IMG/VR virus record: IMGVR_UViG_3300017776_000271
Location: 1-20,757 of that record
Reading direction: 5' to 3' (one strand)
Length of the DNA: 20,757 bases
From: a virus
Below, piece after piece: positions 4,760-9,602 of the stretch. Numbering within the stretch: position 1 is the stretch's first letter; each line of letters begins with the position of its first letter. The notes beneath the pieces were generated by a model. That model was given only the letters and a program-made list of their open reading frames with translations. It was not told the DNA's origin and did not search any database. The translations under genes were made by a program, and so were the position numbers.

Positions 4760-5253
4760 AAAAACACACGCAAGTTGATTATGGCGCAGCCAAATTAAGA
4801 GAATTAGATAAAGGTTTGCTTGAAAGACTTGCTGACAATTGTTTAATGAAACTTGAACCAATTGGTAAAGGTCCAAGAGTTTTACAAAAATTATATAAAT
4901 CAGAACTAGATAGATTGTATCAAAAAGAGCAACTATGCCCTTGGAACAAGGATAAAAACTTGGTTTTGTTTGCAGCAGGTCAAAAATTAGCTGTGTTTCA
5001 TTCCATTGGACAAGGCAATCCTAACATTACAAGCACAATTAATGACATTGTTAATTCTATGGGCCATCACGATAACAGAATGTTATACCTACATTTTAAA
5101 GATTTATACTTAAAAGCTCTACAATCTTGTCGAAACAATGCAAAAGAAGTGAGAAGAGTTATACTTGATGATGAAAAAGTTGTAAATTTAAGTAGATTAC
5201 AAGAAGGTTTGCAAGATTTAGATGATTTTTGGAACCCTAAAAGAAAAAAATAA
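4756..5253 (+). CDS. Unknown early protein, 165 aa, TTG start
   Basis: A 165-residue, mostly helical, basic protein with no domain I can name. It starts with TTG at 4756, overlapping the TGA of the replication gene; AAAGGG 9-10 nt upstream serves as ribosome-binding site, and no ATG lies near. Features include GPRVLQKLYKSELDRLYQKE, WNKDKNLVLFAAGQKLAVFH and a His-Asn stretch MGHHDNRMLYLHFKDLYLKA. Position directly after the DUF1376 gene suggests a replication partner, for example a loader or a DNA-binding accessory, but that rests on synteny alone. No nucleotide-binding loop or zinc site is seen. Confidence 0.65.
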   Translation: MKKHTQVDYGAAKLRELDKGLLERLADNCLMKLEPIGKGPRVLQKLYKSELDRLYQKEQLCPWNKDKNLVLFAAGQKLAVFHSIGQGNPNITSTINDIVNSMGHHDNRMLYLHFKDLYLKALQSCRNNAKEVRRVILDDEKVVNLSRLQEGLQDLDDFWNPKRKK

Positions 5254-5272
5254 TGTTCTAGTTTTGTTCTTA

Positions 5273-5300
5273 TTGCGATAGATTTGATAAAATATATTAT
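5273..5300 (+). promoter_or_regulatory. Internal promoter candidate before the 97-aa gene
   Basis: TTGCGA (5273-5278, 4/6) and TATTAT (5295-5300, 5/6) with a 16-bp spacer. The expected start near 5307 would place the following hairpin at the extreme 5' end of the mRNA. Confidence 0.3.
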
Positions 5301-5308
5301 TCTAACAA

Positions 5309-5337
5309 CCGATAGAAGTGTTTTGACACAATATCGG
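5309..5337 (+). promoter_or_regulatory. Inverted repeat just before the 97-aa gene
   Basis: CCGATA (5309-5314) pairs with TATCGG (5332-5337), and inside it GTGT (5318-5321) pairs with ACAC (5326-5329), giving a two-part stem with a TTTG loop. The structure ends 2 nt before the ATG at 5340, and no Shine-Dalgarno sequence is present. It could be an operator, a 5' mRNA hairpin or a translation control element. Confidence 0.45.
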
Positions 5338-5339
5338 AT

Positions 5340-5633
5340 ATGTACGATCTCAAAGAATTAGTAGAACAAACACCCTTAGATAGATTAATTTATTTATACA
5401 GAGCCACACTTCATAGAGCTTTGTGTGACGCTTTGGGTATTTTAGACCAAACAGAAAAAGTAAAAAAAAATTTTATTGAAGACGCACAAAAATATATTGG
5501 AAGTCCTGATTTCTACGAAGTTTGTTTTTTAGCGCGTAGCAATCCAATTGAAATTATTAATTTGTATGAAAAACTTAAAAAAGAAAACATTAAAACCAGA
5601 AAATCTATTGCAAAGAGATTACAGACTAACTGA
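5340..5633 (+). CDS. Unknown early protein, 97 aa
   Basis: A 97-residue helical, charged protein beginning MYDLKELVEQTPLDRLIYLY and ending in a lysine-rich stretch (EKLKKENIKTRKSIAKRLQ). No motif identifies a family. The ATG follows a hairpin and lacks a ribosome-binding site, and the reading frame continues upstream through two amber codons into a CxxC-containing stretch, so the true start is uncertain. The next gene starts within its last 86 bp in another frame. It lies after the replication genes, at the end of the rightward early operon. Confidence 0.55.
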   Translation: MYDLKELVEQTPLDRLIYLYRATLHRALCDALGILDQTEKVKKNFIEDAQKYIGSPDFYEVCFLARSNPIEIINLYEKLKKENIKTRKSIAKRLQTN

Positions 5634-5799
5634 CGAATTAGTTCTCCAAGCAAAAGAAATAAAATATTCTGGGGGGTTATCTTTAGTTATGACTATATCA
5701 GGATTTGAGAGTAGGGAAGACATTGCAAGATTTGCTGATCTTTACTTAGGCAACGAATATGATAATTCGCTGCCAATAATAAATGAAACAATACATTAA
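5548..5799 (+). CDS. Unknown early protein, 83 aa or shorter
   Basis: The open frame gives 83 residues from ATG 5548, but the first 20 overlap the previous gene and look like a shadow (many Lys/Leu). A TTG at 5608 would give about 63 residues starting near QRDYRLTDELVLQAKEIKYS, which looks more natural. The C-terminal part (ISGFESREDIARFADLYLGN) is an acidic helix. I see no family motif. Its stop overlaps the stop of the convergent minus-strand gene within TTAA, so the two operons meet with no spacer and no evident terminator. Confidence 0.5.
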   Translation: MKLLICMKNLKKKTLKPENLLQRDYRLTDELVLQAKEIKYSGGLSLVMTISGFESREDIARFADLYLGNEYDNSLPIINETIH

Positions 5800-5951
5800 T
5801 AATATTTTTTAAAATCTTTTAAACTTAATTTAAAAAATTCTTTAAATATTGTGTTAATTACTTTTCTATATTCTTCTTGATTACCTTTAAATTGGCTAAT
5901 CATCAAAGAACCTACAATTTCATTTAATCTAAATATTTCTTTTTTACTCAT
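5796..5951 (-). CDS. Unknown tiny protein, 51 aa, last gene of the small-gene operon
   Basis: A 51-residue lysine- and phenylalanine-rich helical protein (MSKKEIFRLNEIVGSLMISQ, then FKGNQEEYRKVINTIF). AAAAAAGG lies about 10 nt before the ATG, which is 8 bp inside the end of the upstream gene. The stop overlaps the convergent plus-strand gene by 4 bp. The frame is open and the composition protein-like, but no function can be read. Confidence 0.5.
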   Translation of the reverse strand: MSKKEIFRLNEIVGSLMISQFKGNQEEYRKVINTIFKEFFKLSLKDFKKYY

Positions 5952-6147
5952 TATCACTTTCCTTTTTTAAATTGTTTAATTGTGATTGTAGGGACCTAAT
6001 TTTCTTTTCGTTCCTTGTTATTATTTCTATCATTTCTAGTAATACTCGACTAAGCACACTAGAAGACACTCGGTTATTGTTATCTATCTCTAAACACAGA
6101 TAGTTAATATCTTTTATCAATTCATGTTGGGGGTGTACTTCAATCAT
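5944..6147 (-). CDS. Small coiled-coil protein, 67 aa
   Basis: A 67-residue protein. The first half is mixed (MIEVHPQHELIKDINYLCLE), and residues about 33-62 form a heptad-type helix (VLLEMIEIITRNEKKIRSLQ, then SQLNNLKKE) suited to a dimeric coiled coil. It starts in TAATG with the stop of the upstream gene and overlaps the next gene by 8 bp, so it is firmly part of the coupled operon. Function unknown; such small helical proteins in phage early clusters often bind a host protein, which here is inference only. Confidence 0.55.
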   Translation of the reverse strand: MIEVHPQHELIKDINYLCLEIDNNNRVSSSVLSRVLLEMIEIITRNEKKIRSLQSQLNNLKKESDNE

Positions 6148-6287
6148 TATTTACCTTCACAATTTTTAATTATTTCTTTAACTTTTTCTTTAACAAGATC
6201 TTTAAACCAATCTGAGTCAGTTATTATATCTATATGATGAGATACAACTTCATCTAATGCTTCAGTTAATTTATTTTTAGTAGTCAT
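6147..6287 (-). CDS. Unknown tiny protein, 46 aa
   Basis: A 46-residue protein beginning MTTKNKLTEALDEVVSHHID and ending in a Lys-rich helix (KDLVKEKVKEIIKNCEGK). The GAAGGTAAATAATG at its end carries the ribosome-binding site of the next gene within its own last codons. Start and stop both overlap neighbours in TAATG junctions, which supports it as a real gene despite the size. No family recognised. Confidence 0.5.
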   Translation of the reverse strand: MTTKNKLTEALDEVVSHHIDIITDSDWFKDLVKEKVKEIIKNCEGK

Positions 6288-6514
6288 TATTTACCTCTCT
6301 TAATTTTCATTAAAGTAACTTCTGCTTCTGCATAAAAAATAGTATTATCAGGCATACAAATTGAAGTACCTTCTGCATAATCACAATCATAACAATATTC
6401 AGATGGTTTACTCTTTGTATGTTTAATCTGATTATTTTCTATGTTTGCACTTCCACAACTGGCGCAAACTTCAATCCCATTTTCAAGAATATCTCTGTAA
6501 GAATAACTACTCAT
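6287..6514 (-). CDS. Small zinc-ribbon protein, 75 aa
   Basis: A 75-residue protein with two cysteine pairs, VCASCGSA at residues 16-23 and YCYDCDYA at 44-51, spaced 24 residues apart. That is the classic four-cysteine zinc ribbon. Between them is a basic segment (NQIKHTKSKPS) that could touch nucleic acid or protein. The C-terminal 25 residues are beta-like (NTIFYAEAEVTLMKIK). I prefer the ATG at 6514, which has GGAGGG upstream and overlaps the previous stop in TAATG, over the in-frame ATG at 6526. Small phage zinc ribbons often bind RNA polymerase or other host enzymes; that role is inferred, the zinc site is seen. Confidence 0.65.
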   Translation of the reverse strand: MSSYSYRDILENGIEVCASCGSANIENNQIKHTKSKPSEYCYDCDYAEGTSICMPDNTIFYAEAEVTLMKIKRGK

Positions 6515-6840
6515 TATGCCCTCCAATAATATTCTGAATTATCAAAGTCTATCATGCTATAATCCATAGCCATTGACTCTGCCCAATCTTTCCAATCTAT
6601 GTGAAAGTGTAAAGGGTTATTATCATCTTGACGATCTAAATAACCACAATCATAAGCAAAGTCTTCACAATACTCTATCCAATAACTTTTGTGAATAAAT
6701 GCAATTCCCATTTCAAAATCTTCTTCTCCAACTTCTTCAATGAGGTTATTTATTTCTTTTATTCTATCTTCGTCATATTCTTTGTCTAAAGTTTTTAATT
6801 CTTCTAACAAATCTCGACTATCAATAATTTCCCAACTCAT
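6514..6840 (-). CDS. Highly acidic protein, 108 aa, possible DNA mimic/anti-restriction
   Basis: By count this 108-residue protein has 31 Asp/Glu against 9 Lys/Arg. Acidic residues are spread through the whole length, with aromatic residues among them (KSYWIEYCEDFAYDCGYLDR, IDWKDWAESMAMDYSMIDFD). The C-terminal pattern FAYDCGYLDR...IDWKDWAESMAMDYSMIDF resembles the conserved tail of ArdA-like anti-restriction proteins and related phage proteins, in which an alpha-helix plus aromatic and acidic surface copies the shape of B-DNA. Length is shorter than typical ArdA (about 165 aa). GGGAGG 4 nt upstream is a strong ribosome-binding site. It sits in an operon of small accessory genes, a usual place for counter-defence genes. 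The role is inference. Confidence 0.6.
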   Translation of the reverse strand: MSWEIIDSRDLLEELKTLDKEYDEDRIKEINNLIEEVGEEDFEMGIAFIHKSYWIEYCEDFAYDCGYLDRQDDNNPLHFHIDWKDWAESMAMDYSMIDFDNSEYYWRA

Positions 6841-6850
6841 TTAACCTCCC

Positions 6851-7117
6851 TTACAATCTACTGTTAATTTGTTTGGCTAATCTTTTATTAACCATGTTAT
6901 GTAAAATATCTTTAACAAGATAATCTCTCGCTAGTCCCATGTAGTAAGGCATATGACCTTGACTTTCATGCTCTCTCATAATTTCTATTGCTTGTTTCTT
7001 TTGTAATTCTCTACCAAAGTTTACAGCTATCAAGACAGCATTTTCACTATGACAATTTTTGTCTGTGTTTTGTTCAATGGTTTTTAAAAAAGAAGTGTAA
7101 TCAGTATTCTTTATCAT
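6851..7117 (-). CDS. Unknown small protein, 88 aa
   Basis: An 88-residue protein, mostly helical, with no recognised motif. It carries a His/Glu-rich stretch (REHESQGHMPYYMGLARDYL) and a basic C-terminus (NMVNKRLAKQINSRL). AAGGAGATAAATA before the ATG at 7117 is a strong ribosome-binding site formed by the end of the upstream gene. A 10-bp gap containing GGGAGG separates it from the next gene. It is a firm member of the small-gene operon, function not visible. Confidence 0.6.
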   Translation of the reverse strand: MIKNTDYTSFLKTIEQNTDKNCHSENAVLIAVNFGRELQKKQAIEIMREHESQGHMPYYMGLARDYLVKDILHNMVNKRLAKQINSRL

Positions 7118-7120
7118 TAT

Positions 7121-7294
7121 TTATCTCCTTTTTTTTATATTTAATTTTTTAAGATCATTTTCATTTATTCTTTTTGCACTAATTAGTTTTAATGATCTAA
7201 CAACTGCATTAAATTGATCTACTGGGATTTTAGTCAACCAATAATCAACTTCGTCCTTCCAAACTTCGTATTTTTCAAGATTATTAAAATTCAT
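7121..7294 (-). CDS. Unknown tiny protein, 57 aa
   Basis: A 57-residue protein (MNFNNLEKYEVWKDEVDYWL...) with an acidic-aromatic first half and a strongly basic end (RINENDLKKLNIKKRR). The final codons AAAAGGAGATAA double as the ribosome-binding site of the next gene. The start overlaps the previous stop in TAATG. It is too short for the usual ORF cut-off but well supported by the coupled junctions on both sides. Confidence 0.5.
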   Translation of the reverse strand: MNFNNLEKYEVWKDEVDYWLTKIPVDQFNAVVRSLKLISAKRINENDLKKLNIKKRR

Positions 7295-7407
7295 TATTTA
7301 TCTCCCTCAAAGTAATAGATTAAAAACATAACTAGGCTCACAAATCCAAGCCCAGTTATGCTAAATACTAAAGCGCCAATTAATAAGTTAAAAATATAAA
7401 GGTCCAT
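7294..7407 (-). CDS. One-pass membrane peptide, 37 aa
   Basis: A 37-residue peptide whose residues about 5-32 are a single hydrophobic helix (IFNLLIGALVFSITGLGFVS, then LVMFLIYYF), ending EGDK. The ATG at 7407 has GAGGG 5 nt upstream, and the stop overlaps the next ATG in TAATG, with GAGGGAG of the last codons acting as its ribosome-binding site. Tiny membrane proteins of this kind occur in phages as superinfection-exclusion factors or lysis regulators. Which, if either, applies here is unknown. Confidence 0.55.
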   Translation of the reverse strand: MDLYIFNLLIGALVFSITGLGFVSLVMFLIYYFEGDK

Positions 7408-7582
7408 TTAACCCTCTAAGTTTACTCATTACTGAAAGCACTTCTTTAGAAGTCATAAACATTAATCGACTAACTGCTTCGTGCTGCTCTTTATCGTTTA
7501 AATTAGGTTTCAATAGTTCAAATAATTCTTTGTGCTTATCTGATCTAAACAAGTCTATTTTTATTTTTCTTACTTTATCCAT
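7388..7582 (-). CDS. Unknown small protein, 64 aa, first gene of the small-gene operon
   Basis: A 64-residue protein with a basic N-terminus (MDKVRKIKIDLFRSDKHKEL) and helical remainder (NDKEQHEAVSRLMFMTSKEV). GGGAGA before the ATG is a strong ribosome-binding site. Its end overlaps the membrane-peptide gene by 20 bp. It is the promoter-proximal gene of the leftward small-gene operon, facing the AGTAAGT repeat region, and is thus likely the best expressed. No family recognised. Confidence 0.55.
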   Translation of the reverse strand: MDKVRKIKIDLFRSDKHKELFELLKPNLNDKEQHEAVSRLMFMTSKEVLSVMSKLRGLNGPLYF

Positions 7583-7606
7583 ATTTTCTCCCTTGTTTAA
7601 TATGTT

Positions 7607-7665
7607 AGTAAGTCAGTAATTGAGTAAGTAAGTAATGTCAATTAATAATTGCGTAAGTGAGTAAT
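7607..7665 (+). repeat. Three AGTAAGTnAGTAAT-type repeats in a divergent control region
   Basis: Three 14-bp units: AGTAAGTCAGTAAT (7607-7620), AGTAAGTAAGTAAT (7623-7636) and CGTAAGTGAGTAAT (7652-7665), each one mismatch from the second except the third, which has two. They lie between the leftward operon start (7582) and the ribbon-helix-helix gene (7686). A further GTAAGTAAAT occurs over the stop codon of that gene. They are good operator candidates; replication iterons are the alternative. Confidence 0.7.
7620..7649 (+). promoter_or_regulatory. Promoter candidate for the ribbon-helix-helix gene
   Basis: TTGAGT (7620-7625) and AATAAT (7644-7649, 5/6 to TATAAT) with an 18-bp spacer. Repeat 2 lies between the boxes and repeat 3 over the expected start, so a protein bound to the repeats would block it. 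A minus-strand TTGACA at 7641-7636 could serve the opposite direction but has no clear -10. Confidence 0.35.
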
Positions 7666-7685
7666 AAAGTTTAAAGACGATCAGA

Positions 7686-7865
7686 ATGAATAAGCCACAA
7701 TCAAAACCTCATCGTTTACAATTCAATACTGATGATAAGAACAAAGATAGAATAGAAAACTATCGCTTTAATAATAGAATAGGTTCACAATCTACTGCAA
7801 TTGAACAGTTGGTACGTATGGCATTAGATCAGTTGGATAAAAGTACAGATAAAAAAGGTAAGTAA
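7686..7865 (+). CDS. Arc/MetJ-like ribbon-helix-helix regulator, 59 aa
   Basis: A 59-residue protein. PHRLQFNTDD near residues 8-17 suits the DNA-contacting beta-strand, KDRIENYRFNNRIG (20-33) the first helix, and SQSTAIEQLVRMALDQLDK (34-52) the second helix, with the usual small residue and Ser/Thr at its start. Members bind DNA as dimers of dimers on short direct or inverted half-sites and often repress their own gene. The three AGTAAGT-type repeats just upstream are matching targets. Upstream, a ribosome-binding site is weak (AAAGACGATCAG before the ATG). It is divergent from the small-gene operon and precedes the packaging region, so it may set the balance between them. The fold is probable; the target is inferred. 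Confidence 0.6.
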   Translation: MNKPQSKPHRLQFNTDDKNKDRIENYRFNNRIGSQSTAIEQLVRMALDQLDKSTDKKGK

Positions 7866-7917
7866 ATAGTCAAGATAGGTGGGTTTACTGTTCTTATGCC
7901 CTGAAACTCGTACAGAG

Positions 7918-7927
7918 CCTATATAGG
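7918..7927. repeat. Perfect palindrome CCTATATAGG
   Basis: A 10-bp self-complementary site, extended on one side by GC. Nearby GCCCT (7898) and AGGGC (7925-7929) add a wider dyad. A partial match, TATATAG, recurs at about 8128 in CTTATATAGCCC. Confidence 0.5.
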
Positions 7928-8005
7928 GCGTAATTGTACTGCAAAAGTATCGCAAAAAGTATCACACAAGCACAAACAACAACAAAAAACATAATAAAAC
8001 TGCCA

Positions 8006-8055
8006 CATATGTAACCACGCTAACCTAGTTCGTAACTAGGTGTACGTAGCATATG
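8006..8055. repeat. Nested dyad: CCTAGTT-CGT-AACTAGG flanked by CATATG hexamers
   Basis: A perfect 7-bp inverted repeat with a 3-bp centre (8024-8040) is flanked by CATATG at 8006-8011 and 8050-8055, 12 and 9 bp away. The layered symmetry in non-coding DNA just upstream of the terminase genes is suited to a terminase or regulator binding site. Confidence 0.6.
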
Positions 8056-8188
8056 GTAGCAATAGGGCCACCCCCACAGACCTTACCCATAATGTAGGGG
8101 ACCCACACACATTCAAGACCCACCCCTTATATAGCCCTTATCGGCTCATATTTGACCATAGGGGAACAAAAGAGGAACGAAGGTACTT

Positions 8189-8371
8189 ATGACTAAAAAA
8201 ACTAAAAAGAAAAAAACTGATTCATTTATGGACGAATTTAAGGCTTTGGTTGAAGATATAAATAAACCAACTCCTGTTCATAATGAGTCTGGCCAAGGAG
8301 TAGTTAAATCTGACGATGTAGATGCAATGTATCGACACCTTGATAATGCCAAAAATAATAATTCCGTATAA
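8189..8371 (+). CDS. Small lysine-rich protein at the head of the packaging operon, 60 aa
   Basis: A 60-residue protein with a very basic start (MTKKTKKKKTDSFMDEFKAL) and an acidic, hydrophilic rest (SDDVDAMYRHLDNAKNN). GAGGAACGAAGGT before the ATG gives the ribosome-binding site. It overlaps the start of the large terminase gene by 26 bp. The position, immediately before TerL and after the possible packaging site, would suit a DNA-binding packaging helper, but the true small terminase appears to be the gene after TerL. No family recognised. Confidence 0.55.
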   Translation: MTKKTKKKKTDSFMDEFKALVEDINKPTPVHNESGQGVVKSDDVDAMYRHLDNAKNNNSV

Positions 8372-9602
8372 ACCACGTAAACATCAACTTACTGTTCATA
8401 AGAACTTAAAGCGATGGAATGTGCTAGTCGCACATCGTAGGTTTGGTAAGACATGCTTAGTCCTAAATGAGATATTAAAAAAATGTATGCTGAATACATT
8501 ACCAAGTCCTAAGTATGGATATATCGCCCCTACGTACCGAATGGCAAAACAAGCAGCGTGGCAATACTGCATAGACTACACCGAAAAAATTCCAGGTGTG
8601 CAATACCACACCACCGAGCTTCGTGTTACCTTACCAGGTAACAGAACAATACAAATGTTTGGTGCTGACTCTTACGACAATCTTCGTGGACAACGATTTG
8701 ACGGAATAGTTGTAGATGAAATTGCAATGATGCCCCCTGATATATGGACAGTATTACGTCCTGCCTTATCGGATAGGAAAGGGTGGCTTATAGCCATAGG
8801 TACTCCTGCAGGTCATAACGCATTTTTCGATTTGTATGACAATGCTGTTAACAATCCTGATGAATGGTATTCGGCTGTGTTTAAAGCAAGTGAAACAGGA
8901 ATTATAGATAAAGATGAATTAGAAGCTGCTCGTAAGATGATGAGTGAAGAACAATTTGAACAAGAATTTGAAGTGTCTTTTGATGCAGGTGTTTTGGGAG
9001 GTATCTACACTAGATCTTTAACAAAAGCACAAGACGAAGGTCGTATCACACAAATAGATTACGATGAAAATTACAAAGTAGATACTGTTTGGGATTTGGG
9101 TGTTGGAGACTCCACAGCAATATGGTTCTTCCAACGTGTGGGCAATAGAATACATCTGATAGATTATTATGAAAATACCTCAATGGGGTTAGATCATTAC
9201 GTCAAAGTATTAGCGAATAAAGATTATCAATATGCAAATCATTACGGACCACATGATTTACGACAACGTGAACTCTCTAGTGGTAAGTCACGATACGAGA
9301 TTGCAAATAATTTAGGATTGTTTTTTACTATTGTTCCAAAGCTCTCAATAGAAGATGGCATTAATGCAACACGTATGATTTTTTCTCGTATGTGGTTTGA
9401 TAGAGATAAATGTAAACAAGGTATTGAAGCATTGCGTCAGTACCAATGGGAAAGAAACGATAGAACAGGACAACTGTTAAATAAACCAAAACATTCGTGG
9501 GCATCACATGCCTGTGATGCGTTACGATATTTGGCAGTTGGAATGAATGAAACAACAGATTTTAAAAGTAAAATTAATTATGGAAATATGGGAATAGTAT
9601 AA
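8346..9602 (+). CDS. terL: Terminase large subunit (packaging ATPase/nuclease)
   Basis: A 418-residue protein with both enzyme parts of a viral packaging motor. The N-terminal start IPYKPRKHQLTVHKNLKRWN leads to a deviant Walker A AHRRFGKT (residues 29-36), and VVDE at 122-125 is Walker B with its catalytic Glu. The C-terminal RNase H-like nuclease shows WDLGVGDST (Asp250 and Asp255), and the late Asp of SHACDALRYLAVG (Asp391) completes the metal site. It pumps DNA into proheads at the portal and cuts it. I prefer ATG 8346 (MPKIIIPYKP, matching the family start) over ATG 8322, which adds eight unlikely residues; neither has a clear ribosome-binding site, so coupling to the upstream gene is likely. 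The stop overlaps the next ATG. Confidence 0.93.
   Translation: MPKIIIPYKPRKHQLTVHKNLKRWNVLVAHRRFGKTCLVLNEILKKCMLNTLPSPKYGYIAPTYRMAKQAAWQYCIDYTEKIPGVQYHTTELRVTLPGNRTIQMFGADSYDNLRGQRFDGIVVDEIAMMPPDIWTVLRPALSDRKGWLIAIGTPAGHNAFFDLYDNAVNNPDEWYSAVFKASETGIIDKDELEAARKMMSEEQFEQEFEVSFDAGVLGGIYTRSLTKAQDEGRITQIDYDENYKVDTVWDLGVGDSTAIWFFQRVGNRIHLIDYYENTSMGLDHYVKVLANKDYQYANHYGPHDLRQRELSSGKSRYEIANNLGLFFTIVPKLSIEDGINATRMIFSRMWFDRDKCKQGIEALRQYQWERNDRTGQLLNKPKHSWASHACDALRYLAVGMNETTDFKSKINYGNMGIV

Larger units (their letters stand above)
5253..5339 (+). pseudogene. In-frame upstream extension with two amber codons and a CxxC motif
   Basis: In the same frame as the 97-residue gene at 5340, translation from ATG 5253 reads MF-amber-FCSYCDRFDKIYYSNNR-amber-KCFDTISD and then joins that gene without another stop. 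The stretch has the look of a small zinc-binding N-terminus (C-x-x-C, then K-C) rather than random AT-rich DNA. Both interruptions are TAG. It may be a decayed N-terminus, a readthrough product, or coincidence; a promoter and hairpin are also recognisable in the same bases. Normal genes in this phage end in TAG (scaffold, repressor), so a global change of code is unlikely. Confidence 0.3.
7866..8188. other. Non-coding, dyad-rich region upstream of terminase genes (packaging/terminus candidate)
   Basis: About 320 bp without a credible gene, higher in G+C than its surroundings. It contains the palindrome CCTATATAGG (7918-7927), a repeat pair GCAAAAGTATC/GCAAAAAGTATC near 7942-7967, and a G-poor A/C stretch (about 7968-7998). 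A dyad CCTAGTT-CGT-AACTAGG lies between two CATATG hexamers, and the repeat GACCCAC occurs at 8100 and 8117. Such blocks directly before terminase genes often hold the cos or pac site or genome ends. No tRNA was seen. A late promoter could also lie here (TTGACC at 8152-8157), but no matching -10 was found. Confidence 0.5.

Noticed and set aside
7607-7665. AGTAAGT units as a CRISPR array
   Set aside because: Units are 14 bp, unevenly spaced by 2 and 15 bp, with no spacer structure or cas genes.
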